Assembly: GCA_038561985.1 (NCBI GenBank)
Contig: CP073276.1
Location: 2,108,001-2,172,000, forward strand
Origin: Petrimonas sulfuriphila
GTDB taxonomy: Bacteria; Bacteroidota; Bacteroidia; Bacteroidales; Dysgonomonadaceae
DNA length: 64,000 nt
Direction: 5' to 3'
The notes beneath the pieces are model-generated. The model was not told the DNA's origin. It saw only the letters and a list, made by a program, of their open reading frames with translations, and ran no database searches. The translations under genes were made by a program, and so were the position numbers. Each line of letters begins with the position of its first letter. Within the stretch, counting starts at the first letter, position 1. Below are positions 18,316 to 27,097 of the stretch, piece after piece.

Positions 18316-18549
18316 ATGGCAAAAGTACAAGGTTATGTAGTTGTTAATACGCAACGTTGCAAGGGTTGCAATCTTTGCGTTGTGTCATGTCCTACGGACG
18401 TGTTGGAATTACAACCGCGGGAAGTGAATGATCGCGGCTATCATTACGTTTACATGAAAAACCCGGAAGAGTGCATCGGTTGCTTTAACTGCGGAACCGT
18501 TTGTCCCGAAGGATGTTTAACCGTTTATCGTAAACGATTGGATAAATAA
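18316..18549 (+). CDS. korD: 2-oxoacid:ferredoxin oxidoreductase delta subunit (2x[4Fe-4S] ferredoxin)
   Basis: A 77-residue ferredoxin with two CX2CX2CX3C cluster motifs (Cys15/18/21/25 and Cys53/56/59/63). It passes electrons from the thiamine-diphosphate enzyme to ferredoxin. It is the first gene of a four-subunit operon (delta, alpha, beta, gamma). Confidence 0.93.
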   Translation: MAKVQGYVVVNTQRCKGCNLCVVSCPTDVLELQPREVNDRGYHYVYMKNPEECIGCFNCGTVCPEGCLTVYRKRLDK

Positions 18550-18611
18550 GTGAACGTTTTGTTTTTTAAGTCTAATACTCATTAGGAGATCAAAAAAACT
18601 GAATTTAAATT

Positions 18612-19694
18612 ATGACAGAAGATGTAACATTAATGAAGGGAAACGAAGCTGTTGCTTATGCGGCAATCCGCTACGGTGTAGACGGATACTTCGGTTATCC
18701 CATTACCCCACAATCCGAAATTATAGAAACACTTATGGAGGCCGCTCCATGGAAAACTACAGGGATGGTTGTCCTACAAGCTGAAAGTGAAGTAGCGGCC
18801 ATCAACATGGTATACGGTGGTGCCGCTTGCGGAAAATATTCCATGACCTCTTCCTCGAGTCCGGGAATCAGCCTTAAGCAGGAAGGAATTTCCTACCTTG
18901 CCGGCGCGGAGTTGCCCTGTCTTATCGTAAATGTACAGCGTGGCGGACCGGGATTAGGCACAATTCAACCTTCACAGTCTGATTATTTTCAAACCGTAAA
19001 GGGCGGGGGGCACGGTGACTACAGGCTAATCACGCTGGCTCCCAATTCCGTTCAGGAAATGGCAGACTTTGTATCGTTGGGTTTTGATCTGGCGTTCAAA
19101 TACCGTAATCCGGCCATGATACTGACCGACGGTGTTATCGGGCAAATGATGGAGAAAGTGAAACTTCCGGAGTACCGGCGTCGCCGTACCGAACAGGAAA
19201 TTCGCGAACAGTGTCCGTGGGCAACACTTGGAAAAACAAAAGACAGAGGCCCCAATATCATAACTTCACTGGAGTTGGATGCAGCTCTCATGGAAAAAAA
19301 CAACGAGCGTTTTCAGGCAAAATATAGGGTAATTGAACAGGAAGAGGTTCGTTATCAGGAGACTGCATGCGAGGATGCCGACTATTTGCTGGTTGCCTTC
19401 GGTTCGGCAGCCCGTATCTGTCTTAAAACCATAGATATGGCTAGGAAGGAGGGCATAAAGATTGGGCTTCTCCGCCCCATAACGTTGTGGCCTTTCCCAA
19501 GCAACATACTCAATACATATGCCGATAAGGTGAAAGGTATGCTGACTGTGGAACTCAATGCCGGACAAATGGTGGAAGATGTGCGATTGGCCGTAAACGG
19601 GAAAGTACCCGTTGAGCATTACGGACGTCTGGGTGGAATCGTTCCTACTCCCGACGGAGTATTGGATGCATTAAAGGAAAAAATAGTAAAATAA
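18612..19694 (+). CDS. korA: 2-oxoacid:ferredoxin oxidoreductase alpha subunit
   Basis: A 360-residue subunit (KGNEAVAYAAIRYGVDGYFGYPITPQSEI, AESEVAAINMVYGGA, TSSSSPGISL). This sequence type is found in KorA/VorB proteins that oxidise 2-oxoglutarate or branched-chain 2-oxoacids to acyl-CoA with reduction of ferredoxin. Sequence alone does not separate the two substrates. The presence of sucCD in the window favours 2-oxoglutarate. It is followed by a small membrane ORF and then korB. Confidence 0.92.
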   Translation: MTEDVTLMKGNEAVAYAAIRYGVDGYFGYPITPQSEIIETLMEAAPWKTTGMVVLQAESEVAAINMVYGGAACGKYSMTSSSSPGISLKQEGISYLAGAELPCLIVNVQRGGPGLGTIQPSQSDYFQTVKGGGHGDYRLITLAPNSVQEMADFVSLGFDLAFKYRNPAMILTDGVIGQMMEKVKLPEYRRRRTEQEIREQCPWATLGKTKDRGPNIITSLELDAALMEKNNERFQAKYRVIEQEEVRYQETACEDADYLLVAFGSAARICLKTIDMARKEGIKIGLLRPITLWPFPSNILNTYADKVKGMLTVELNAGQMVEDVRLAVNGKVPVEHYGRLGGIVPTPDGVLDALKEKIVK

Positions 19695-19708
19695 AAAAAC
19701 GTACAGCC

Positions 19709-19870
19709 GTGAGCCCAAAATTACAACAATTATTTTCGATGCTGTTTTTGCTTTTCTTCTTAGCAACAATAGTCGTTTATTTCGTTTCTGGCCAAAACAT
19801 GAAACTTACGTGGATTACAGGGGCTTGCGCCGTTGTTTGTTATTTTTTATACAGATTTTCAAAAAGATAA
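19709..19870 (+). CDS. Small two-helix membrane protein within the kor operon
   Basis: A 53-codon ORF starting with GTG lies exactly between korA (14 bases upstream) and korB (4 bases downstream). Translation gives two hydrophobic segments (about 9-27 and 33-48) separated by GQNMKL, with a basic C-terminus YRFSKR. An internal ATG at 19739 would give 43 residues. Position and membrane character suggest a real gene that could anchor the oxidoreductase to the membrane. No family is recognised, so this is inference. Confidence 0.5.
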   Translation: MSPKLQQLFSMLFLLFFLATIVVYFVSGQNMKLTWITGACAVVCYFLYRFSKR

Positions 19871-19874
19871 AATT

Positions 19875-20636
19875 ATGGATATAAACAGTATAGTTAGCCC
19901 CGAAAACTTGGTTTACGCCAAACCGGAAATCATGAACGACAACCATATGCACTATTGCCCCGGCTGTTCGCACGGTGTTGTTCACAAAACCATTGCCGAA
20001 GTTATTAAAGAACTCGACCTACAGGAAAAGACGATCGGAATTGCCCCGGTTGGATGTGCGGTTTTCGCATACAAATACCTGGATATCGACTGGCAGGAAG
20101 CCGCTCACGGACGTGCGCCCGCTTTAGCAACTGCAGCAAAACGGCTGAATCCCGACAAAATGGTGTTTACCTATCAGGGGGACGGCGACCTGGCAGCTAT
20201 AGGTACTGCAGAAACCATCCACGCTGCCAACCGTGGGGAGAATATCGCTATTATTTTCATCAATAACGGAATATATGGGATGACTGGCGGACAAATGGCG
20301 CCGACAACACTCAGTAAGATGGTAACCTCCACCAGCCCGGACGGACGTGATGTGCAAACCATGGGTAGCCCACTTAAAATACTCAATTTGCTGGCATTGC
20401 TCGATGGTGTCTGTTTGGCCACCCGCGTAAGCGTTCATACCGCAGCAGCGGTCAAGAAAGCCAAGAGGATGATAAAGCTGGCTTTCGAAAATGCTATGGC
20501 CGGTAAGGGAACCTCCATCGTTGAGGTTGTATCAACCTGTAGCTCCGGATGGAAAATGACGCCTGCCGAAGCCAACGACTGGATGGCCGAGAATATGTTT
20601 CCGGTGTTTCCAATAGGAGATTTAAAGAATATTTAA
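19875..20636 (+). CDS. korB: 2-oxoacid:ferredoxin oxidoreductase beta subunit (TPP-binding)
   Basis: A 253-residue subunit. The ATG at 19875 is used because sequence upstream overlaps the small membrane ORF and is not conserved-looking. It carries HYCPGCSHGVVHK, GCAVFAYKYLD and the thiamine-diphosphate/Mg motif GDGDLAAIGTAETIHAANR ending INNGIYGMTGGQ. It forms the active site with KorA. Confidence 0.94.
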   Translation: MDINSIVSPENLVYAKPEIMNDNHMHYCPGCSHGVVHKTIAEVIKELDLQEKTIGIAPVGCAVFAYKYLDIDWQEAAHGRAPALATAAKRLNPDKMVFTYQGDGDLAAIGTAETIHAANRGENIAIIFINNGIYGMTGGQMAPTTLSKMVTSTSPDGRDVQTMGSPLKILNLLALLDGVCLATRVSVHTAAAVKKAKRMIKLAFENAMAGKGTSIVEVVSTCSSGWKMTPAEANDWMAENMFPVFPIGDLKNI

Positions 20637-20646
20637 CTTGAAAAAT

Positions 20647-21207
20647 ATGTTGCAAGAAATTGTTATTTCGGGATTTGGCGGCCAGGGAGTTTTATCGATG
20701 GGTAAAATTCTTGCTTTTTCCGGTATTATGGAAGACAAAGAGGTGTCCTGGTTCCCGGCTTACGGGCCCGAACAACGTGGAGGAACGGCCAATGTAACCG
20801 TTATTATCAGTGATAAACCCATCAGTTCACCGGTCGTTAACCAGTACGACGTGGCCATCGTGTTGAATCAGCCTTCGCTGGATAAGTTTGAAGAAAAGAT
20901 AAAACCGGGCGGAGCACTTATATACGACGATTACGGAATTCGCCATAAAGCCAGGCGTAAGGATATCAACGTTTACCGGATTAAGGCTATGGACGAATCC
21001 ATGAAAATGAACAACACAAAGGTGTTCAATATGATTGTATTGGGCGGATTACTTAAGATATCACCCATGGTTCAGTTGGCAAACGTTATGGAAGGGTTAA
21101 AGAAAACGTTGCCTGAACGTCATCATAAGCTTTTGCCAATGAATGAAGAAGCCATTATGAAAGGAATGGATATCATTGAGTTGGAGCAGGAAGCAGATTG
21201 CCTGTAA
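20647..21207 (+). CDS. korC: 2-oxoacid:ferredoxin oxidoreductase gamma subunit
   Basis: A 186-residue protein beginning MLQEIVISGFGGQGVLSMGK, followed by SWFPAYGPEQRGGTANVTV, the typical gamma-subunit signature. A TTG codon at 20638 could add three residues (MKN) and lies one base after the korB stop. It is the last gene of the operon, which ends 16 bases before the convergent helicase gene. Confidence 0.92.
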   Translation: MLQEIVISGFGGQGVLSMGKILAFSGIMEDKEVSWFPAYGPEQRGGTANVTVIISDKPISSPVVNQYDVAIVLNQPSLDKFEEKIKPGGALIYDDYGIRHKARRKDINVYRIKAMDESMKMNNTKVFNMIVLGGLLKISPMVQLANVMEGLKKTLPERHHKLLPMNEEAIMKGMDIIELEQEADCL

Positions 21208-21223
21208 TCCTGTAATATCGAAA

Positions 21224-22531
21224 TCAGGAGCCGGTTTGATTATTTTTGTCAGGCCGGCTTTGTGTTTTTTTAGAAGTCTTTTTTTGTGCCTTTTTCTCCG
21301 TTGATTCCTGGGTGCGTTTTTTCCCTATGCCTCTTTGAGGTTTATCAGAATGTTTTCTGCCCTCTTTTCGCCGTTTTTCGGGATTGTATTCGGGAACGTC
21401 ACCCAACTCCGGGGGAACGGGTATTTTGTAGATGTTTTTTTGTAGAAACTTCTCGATCCTTGAAAAACGAAGTTGTTCGTCGGGCGAGACAAACGTTATG
21501 GCCATTCCCGAATCTCCTGCGCGTGCCGTACGTCCGATGCGATGAACATAATCCTCTGCATCGTAGGGTACATCAAAGTTTATGATAAGTGATATGTCAT
21601 CGATATCGATACCCCGTGAAACGATGTCGGTAGCAACCAGAATATCCACTCTTTCGTTGCGGAATTCGTGCATGACTGAATTGCGTTCTGTCTGTTCCAG
21701 ATCAGAATGCATGGCGTCAGCAGACAGTCCCATTTTACGAAGCGTTTTGGCAATTTCCTTGACTTTTTGTTTCTTTCCTGAAAAAAGGATTACTTTGTTG
21801 GGCTTTTTGTCGGAGAACAACTGTTTAACGATCTCAATTTTCTGCGATTCATAGCAAATATAGGCTGTTTGCAAAATGGTTTCGGGCGGACGCGCCACAG
21901 CGATGGTAATCTCCTCGGGGTAGTGTAAAATAGTTTTTGCCAGTTGTTGGATCTTTGGGGGCATTGTTGCTGAAAACATGATCGTTTGGCGATCTTTCGG
22001 TAACAATTTTTCAATCTTCATAATGTCGTCGAAGAAACCCATATCGAGCATCCGGTCAGCTTCATCCAGAATAAAATACTTCACGCCTGAAAAGTCAATG
22101 TTATACAGGTTGATGTGCGACAGCAATCTGCCCGGCGTGGCAATCACCACATCGGCACCACTAAGCAGCCCTTTTTTCTGTACCTCCCAGGCATCCCCAT
22201 CGTTGCCACCGTAAACGGCTACCGATGAGAACGGTGTGAAGTACGAAAATCCTTCCATCTGCTGATCGATTTGTTGCGCCAACTCACGGGTAGGTGCCAT
22301 GATAATGGCGTTTACCTTATGATGTTCGTGCGGCTCGGTCTGCAGGTTGTTCAGCAACGGAAGCAGAAAGGCAGCTGTTTTACCTGTTCCCGTCTGTGCA
22401 CAGGCGATAACATCTTTTTTCCGGAGAATAACGGGTATGGCTTGCTCCTGGACAGGTGTAGTTTCTTTGAAGTTCATTGCCTGTAACCCGTCTTGAAGGG
22501 CATCGCACAGTGGAAGTTCGGTAAATAACAT
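21224..22531 (-). CDS. DEAD-box RNA helicase (RhlE-like)
   Basis: A 435-residue helicase with Q motif (PVQEQAIPV), Walker A AQTGTGKT (residues 45-52), PTRELAQQ, DEAD (LDEADRMLDMGF), SAT, and C-terminal motifs ATDIVSRGIDID and HRIGRTAR. A basic Lys/Arg-rich tail of about 60 residues probably binds RNA. Such helicases remodel RNA in ribosome assembly or decay, often at low temperature. It converges on korC. Confidence 0.93.
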   Translation of the reverse strand: MLFTELPLCDALQDGLQAMNFKETTPVQEQAIPVILRKKDVIACAQTGTGKTAAFLLPLLNNLQTEPHEHHKVNAIIMAPTRELAQQIDQQMEGFSYFTPFSSVAVYGGNDGDAWEVQKKGLLSGADVVIATPGRLLSHINLYNIDFSGVKYFILDEADRMLDMGFFDDIMKIEKLLPKDRQTIMFSATMPPKIQQLAKTILHYPEEITIAVARPPETILQTAYICYESQKIEIVKQLFSDKKPNKVILFSGKKQKVKEIAKTLRKMGLSADAMHSDLEQTERNSVMHEFRNERVDILVATDIVSRGIDIDDISLIINFDVPYDAEDYVHRIGRTARAGDSGMAITFVSPDEQLRFSRIEKFLQKNIYKIPVPPELGDVPEYNPEKRRKEGRKHSDKPQRGIGKKRTQESTEKKAQKKTSKKTQSRPDKNNQTGS

Positions 22532-22625
22532 TTCTAATTTCTAAAATTTCAGCAAAGATAGTGTTTATTTTCCTTTTTTATACGAGAGACCGCCGTTCTG
22601 TGAAATAAATTTTGATGTAACCTTT

Positions 22626-22653
22626 TTTGTTTTCGAAAATAATTATACCTTTG
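22626..22653 (+). promoter_or_regulatory. Promoter of tRNA-Ser
   Basis: TACCTTTG at 22646-22653 is a good -7 box, 25 bases before the tRNA. A TTTG at 22626-22629 could be the -33 box, although the 16-base spacing is short. Confidence 0.5.
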
Positions 22654-22678
22654 CACTCGCTTTTTGAACAAAAAGCAA

Positions 22679-22763
22679 GGAGAGATGGCAGAGTGGTCGA
22701 TCGCGGCGGTCTTGAAAACCGTTGAAGTGAGAGCTTCCGGGGGTTCGAATCCCTCTCTCTCCG
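22679..22763 (+). tRNA. tRNA-Ser (TGA)
   Basis: An 85-base class II tRNA with acceptor GGAGAGA/TCTCTCC, anticodon loop CTTGAAA (anticodon TGA), a long variable arm and T arm GGGTTCGAATCCC. It marks the left edge of the accessory island and could be the historic integration site, though no attachment-site duplicate was found. Confidence 0.95.
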
Positions 22764-23284
22764 CAATATACATTGTAAATCAATGATTTGCGAAATTTAC
22801 GCACAGTTTTACGCACACTATTGCGTTGACTGTGTGTTTTTTTGTAGCTATTCAAACAATTCTTTCCTTTTGCCGCACAAGAGATTTTTTATTCCTGTAT
22901 GTGCACAACAAACAATTGAAAATAAAATTTTATTTATACGGAATTTTATGTTTAAACACCCCGATAGTGAAATTATCCCTATCAGATTTATTTTCGTATT
23001 ATTTGGGGAGGGTAATACAACCAGTTTCCACTAGTTCTTTGTATCAGCAGAAAGTAACTTGGCTGTATCCTAATTACTTGCATGCCTGAGAGACATCACC
23101 CAAATGACTTAGCCGGATCTTAACTATTTCTTCTGCTAATATAAGCTGTCCTAATTTTTTTTGATTAACTTTGTCTCTGTATTCATTTCTGACAGTTTTT
23201 AAGGGTGAAACTTATTTTGTTTGTGATATTACAAATTTAAGTATTTTGCCCTTAACTGTCAGATTAAATCGAAACTAATTCAGT
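22764..23284. other. Non-coding stretch between tRNA-Ser and the IS3 relic
   Basis: No convincing gene is seen in these 520 AT-rich bases. An imperfect inverted repeat (TCTGACAG-TTTTT-AAGGG at 23188-23205 against CCCTT-AACTGTCAGA at 23249-23263) lies just left of the IS3 relic and may be part of a mobile-element end. Confidence 0.45.
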
Positions 23285-23572
23285 TTAAACCATAGAGGAA
23301 TAGTTGCCCTTGTGTAGTTTTTTTATCCTTCTTACACGATATCCTAAATCCATGAAAATCTCACAAAACTTATCTCTACCCATTGTTTGGGGCTTCAAGG
23401 TTTCGTACAACTTCTCAACTCCACAACCCGGATGCCCACCCCTGATAATATCTGCCTGAGATATCAACTCTTTTAATTCAGAGTCGAACAACTCCTGTCG
23501 CTTTCTGCTTTGATGCACCGATTGCTTACTTATATTCAACATATTATAAAGACTATTTAAACTATAATTCAA
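23285..23572 (-). pseudogene. IS3 orfB transposase, N-terminal fragment
   Basis: 95 residues (MNYSLNSLYNMLNISKQSVHQ, then GHPGCGVEKLYETLKP and FMDLGYRVRRIK) match the helix-turn-helix region that precedes the DDE domain in IS3 OrfB. After about residue 85 the likely reading moves to another frame (a TIP-type motif is visible there) and stops. No rve domain remains. Confidence 0.75.
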
Positions 23573-23966
23573 CTTTTCTTTGTTGTCTTGGAACCACCAG
23601 AGCGTTGGATGTTTGAGTTTTTTTTTATGTCCATATCATAATGCTCTTTGGCCAAATCAATCATCTTTTCTAAATAGTCAATATTCATTTCTTTTGACCT
23701 ACAGCTTGTTCCAACTCTTTTATACGAGCTTCCATTTGTCTGATCTTTTCAGCGTTACTATCTTTCATCTCTACTACTTGGGCACCTTTTTTGTTATACT
23801 TAGAATACTTATAAATCCACCTATAAATAAGTGAGGTCGAAATATCGTAAATTTTCTCCATTTCTGGAACAAAATATTAACCGGATTCATAATCACGAAC
23901 AATTTTCAACTTGAAATCTTCCGAAAATCTTCGATGATGTCGCACGCGTTTACCTGTTTTCAACAT
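23569..23966 (-). pseudogene. IS3 orfA transposase, inactivated
   Basis: Translation on the minus strand gives MLKTGKRVRHHRRFSEDFKL, then VRDYESG and an in-frame TAA. The reading continues as a typical OrfA (MEKIYDISTSLIYRWIYKYS, then RIKELEQAVGQK). A frame change then leads to MNIDYLEKMIDLAKEHYDMD. Two lesions therefore separate three coding pieces. Confidence 0.75.
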
Positions 23967-24000
23967 AATGATCTTTGTTTGAAAACGGTCAACCTATATC

Positions 24001-24150
24001 AGCCAATTAGCACATACAAAACACACATAATCAATCTGATACCACAAACAAATGCACTAATTGTGCTAATTATTTAAACGTTAATGCGTGCTTTATGCTA
24101 TTATTTGCGTGATAAGTGCAGATAATAATTATTGATATATCTCAAATTTG
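24001..24150 (+). promoter_or_regulatory. Regulatory module, copy 1 (upstream of the SPFH gene)
   Basis: Bases 24001-24100 are identical to 42487-42586, and the next 50 bases align without gaps at about 70%. The module holds an AATTAGCAC...GTGCTAATT inverted repeat and two GCGTG half-sites 21 bp apart (24086 and 24107). A CAAATTTG box (24143-24150), close to the -7 consensus, lacks a good -33 box. The layout suits a promoter activated by an AraC-type regulator. The SPFH start is 48 bases downstream. Confidence 0.65.
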
Positions 24151-24198
24151 CAATAAAGGAATTTGAAAAATAAAATCAATAATTAAAAGCAAAAAGCT

Positions 24199-25347
24199 AT
24201 GGCACTTTTCAACAAAATCAAACAAAAAGCATTCGGTGAATTTATTGATATTATCGAATGGACAGATGACACGAGCGATACCATGATTTGGCGTTTTCCA
24301 CGTTACAATTCTGAAATCAAAAATGGAGCACAGCTCACGGTACGCGAAACGCAGGTGGCGGTGTTGGTAAACGAAGGACAATTTGCGGATGTGTTTCAGC
24401 CTGGTCGCCATGAGCTAACCACCTCCAACATGCCCATCCTCACCACCATTCGTGGTTGGAAGTATGGCTTCAATTCGCCTTTCAAGGTGGATGTATATTT
24501 TGTAAACACCAAGCAGTTTTTGAATCAGCGTTGGGGAACGGCAAACCCTATTATGATGCGCGACCCTGAATTTGGTCCCATCCGCTTGCGTGCATTTGGT
24601 TCATACAACTTCCGTGTACAGGAAGATCCCATTCCATTTATAAAAAATGTGGCAGGCACAAGTGGCGAGTTCACCACAGAAGGCATAAGCGAGCAGCTTC
24701 GCAATTTTGTGATAACCAAGTTTACCGACTATTTGGGCGAATCTAAAATAGCCGCATTAGATTTGGCAGCCAATATGAATGAGTTTTCGCAAGAACTGAC
24801 CATCGGTCTCAAGGATGACTTTGCTGAATATGGTATCGATCTGACCCGTTTTTTGGTAGAGAATATTTCGTTGCCAGAGGCTGTGGAAGAGGCATTAGAC
24901 CGCCGCACAAGCATGGGCGTGATTGGCAATATGACCGCTTATACCCAGATGCAGTTTGCAGATTCGTTGAAAGATTCGGCAAACAATCCCGCCGGAGGTG
25001 GCAACCTTGCCGGCGATGCGATGGGTGCAGGTATTGGACTGGCTATGGCAGGACAAATGGCGGGGCAGATGATGAATCCACAAGCAGGACAGTTTCACGG
25101 AGGGCAACAGCCACCTCAACAGGCTGCACCTACTCCACCCCCAATGCCGCAACAAACGACGTATCACGTGGCAGTGGGCGGCGTGCAGCAAGGTCCGTTC
25201 CCTGTATCGCAACTTCAGCAAATGATTCAGCAAGGACAGCTTACCCGCGACACCTTGGTGTGGACAGCCGGAATGCCGGCATGGGCTGCGGCAAACTCGG
25301 TGCAGGAACTATCGCAACTATTTGGTGCGGTGCCGCCACCATTGTAA
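24199..25347 (+). CDS. SPFH-domain protein with C-terminal GYF_2-type domain
   Basis: A 382-residue protein without a signal peptide. The N-terminal two thirds (FGEFIDIIEWTDDTSDTMIWRF, ETQVAVLVNEGQFADVFQPGRHEL, LRAFGSYNFRV) is the bacterial SPFH type often labelled virion core protein-like. A Gly/Met/Gln/Pro-rich linker leads to a GYF_2-like domain at about 320-375 (VGGVQQGPFPVSQLQQMIQQG, then LVWTAGMPAWAAA). It heads the run containing zinc-ribbon, LemA and TPM genes, suggesting an envelope-associated assembly. It has its own regulatory module upstream. Confidence 0.82.
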   Translation: MALFNKIKQKAFGEFIDIIEWTDDTSDTMIWRFPRYNSEIKNGAQLTVRETQVAVLVNEGQFADVFQPGRHELTTSNMPILTTIRGWKYGFNSPFKVDVYFVNTKQFLNQRWGTANPIMMRDPEFGPIRLRAFGSYNFRVQEDPIPFIKNVAGTSGEFTTEGISEQLRNFVITKFTDYLGESKIAALDLAANMNEFSQELTIGLKDDFAEYGIDLTRFLVENISLPEAVEEALDRRTSMGVIGNMTAYTQMQFADSLKDSANNPAGGGNLAGDAMGAGIGLAMAGQMAGQMMNPQAGQFHGGQQPPQQAAPTPPPMPQQTTYHVAVGGVQQGPFPVSQLQQMIQQGQLTRDTLVWTAGMPAWAAANSVQELSQLFGAVPPPL

Positions 25348-25434
25348 ATTAAAAAGAAACCACAAAGTGTTGCTCTGACTATTTCGAAGAGAACACTAAA
25401 GAAATTACAAAACAAACATAACAAACAAATAAAA

Positions 25435-27000
25435 ATGAAATCAACAACTTACAAAGCAATAATGGCTATAGCATTCCTACTTGCATTCAGTTTTACAGTT
25501 GATGCACAAATCAATTTGAAAAAACTTGGCAATCAAGTCAAAAGATCTGCCGAGCAACAAGTAGAGCAAAAGATTAAAGAAAAGGCGGCACGCGAAACCC
25601 GCAAAGCATTAGATCGAGGCGAAAAGAAACTCGATCAAGGCATATCAAATGCCTCATCCGGTGGAGCCTCCTCCGGCCGTAAATCGGTTAGTCAGGGCAA
25701 AATCCCCATAGGATCAAAAACCATTTACGTGTCCTCAAACAATGGTAGCAACCGCAATGACGGCAGTCAATCATCGCCACTCAAAGACTTGCAAAAAGCC
25801 ATTGATGAAGCCCCAGAAGGAGCCCTTATTTGCCTTGCCGAAGGCAATTATCTCGGTTATTTGGATCAGGGATGGGTGAAGGTGAATAAGTATGTTTCTA
25901 TCGTAGGAGGCTATTCCAATGATTTTTCGCAACGCGACCCTATAAAGTTTCGTACTACAATGCAACCAGGACCAGCTCAGATAATGACTTCGGGCAATCA
26001 AGGGGTGATGGATATTCGTGTAGTCGGTAAACGGAATGGTGTAGTGTTAGTAGATGGTATCATTTTCGACCGCGGACAAATCAATGCTTATTTAGCTCCG
26101 ATTTATGACAATCCGGTAGCCGCTGCTCCTGAGGGATGCGAAACAGGACGTATCCTGGTTGTTGGCGAATCGGTAGCGAGCGTGCCTACTATGAAACCCG
26201 AGGGTATGAAAAGCGCATTTCAGCTTATCAGCGGTGAGATGGAGGGAAATTTATCCGTCCGCAACTGTGTATTTCTCAACGGATATCACTTCGCCATACA
26301 GATGGCCTGTAAAGGCGGACATTTTGATATTTACAACAATGTGTTTGTAGCAAACCGAATGGCTGCCTGCGAGGTGCGTGGCGGACTGGCACTACCCAAT
26401 ACATCCAAAATTTCATTTCACGAGAATACCGTGCTGTTTACTTGGTGCCGAGATAAACTCATGGAAGATATGGGATATGGATTCCGCTATATGACAGGTA
26501 TTGACGCCGATGTGTATAACAATATAATCGGCTGTTCCAATTATGGCGGTCTGGATCGCGCTTATGTGGATGCTGATAAATCCAAAGAAGCCAAACGGGT
26601 AACCTCGGCGTGGAACAACTTGTTTTTTGGAAACCGCAATGGCGATATGGTGCTACCATCTGGTGGCGGCGGATGGACATTTGTTTTAGCAAAGAATTTT
26701 GAGGACGTAAACCAATTGCATAAATATGAAAATAATCGTGAGATGAACGAAGCAGAGGTAAATGCCATCAGCAAAAAGATAGATGTGCCTTATTTGAAAG
26801 GATTTATAGGAATAACCGGCTCACAAACCTCTTCTTTTAATCCCAATTCATCAGTAAATCAGTTTCGTTCGGCATTGGGAATGAATATGCAAGGCACTGA
26901 AACTATACGTGTTTCCATGTATGGCAATCGATATCCGTTTGATAAGGTATTTGACCTTTTTGGAGCTGTGAAAGGCTACGGAGCACAAAGGGTTTATTAA
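25435..27000 (+). CDS. Secreted protein with Lys/Glu-rich helix and right-handed beta-helix domain
   Basis: A 521-residue protein with a signal peptide (cut near residue 24, VDA-QI). A charged amphipathic helical stretch of about 45 residues (QVKRSAEQQVEQKIKEKAA...) and a Ser/Gly linker follow. Then comes a DUF1565-like start of a parallel beta-helix (KTIYVSSNNGSNRNDGSQ, SPLKDLQKAIDEAPEGALI) with repeated short Asn/Val-rich turns. Beta-helix proteins of this kind commonly bind or cleave polysaccharides. No catalytic residues could be assigned. It is 87 bases behind the SPFH gene. Confidence 0.7.
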   Translation: MKSTTYKAIMAIAFLLAFSFTVDAQINLKKLGNQVKRSAEQQVEQKIKEKAARETRKALDRGEKKLDQGISNASSGGASSGRKSVSQGKIPIGSKTIYVSSNNGSNRNDGSQSSPLKDLQKAIDEAPEGALICLAEGNYLGYLDQGWVKVNKYVSIVGGYSNDFSQRDPIKFRTTMQPGPAQIMTSGNQGVMDIRVVGKRNGVVLVDGIIFDRGQINAYLAPIYDNPVAAAPEGCETGRILVVGESVASVPTMKPEGMKSAFQLISGEMEGNLSVRNCVFLNGYHFAIQMACKGGHFDIYNNVFVANRMAACEVRGGLALPNTSKISFHENTVLFTWCRDKLMEDMGYGFRYMTGIDADVYNNIIGCSNYGGLDRAYVDADKSKEAKRVTSAWNNLFFGNRNGDMVLPSGGGGWTFVLAKNFEDVNQLHKYENNREMNEAEVNAISKKIDVPYLKGFIGITGSQTSSFNPNSSVNQFRSALGMNMQGTETIRVSMYGNRYPFDKVFDLFGAVKGYGAQRVY

Positions 27001-27097
27001 TGCTGCATTATTTATAGTGTTGCAAACGTTTTGATTAACTATAAATATAATTGGTCTGAAATTAATGAGAATCGTAAATAATTAAAATCACAAAAAA

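Larger units (their letters stand above)
23285..24000 (-). mobile_element. Decayed IS3-family insertion sequence (truncated)
   Basis: The minus strand carries both IS3 genes in broken form: orfA with an internal stop and a frameshift, and only the first third of orfB. The right end appears to be at 24000, where sequence shared with the 42.5 kb promoter module begins abruptly. The catalytic integrase core is missing, so the element is dead. Confidence 0.8.
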
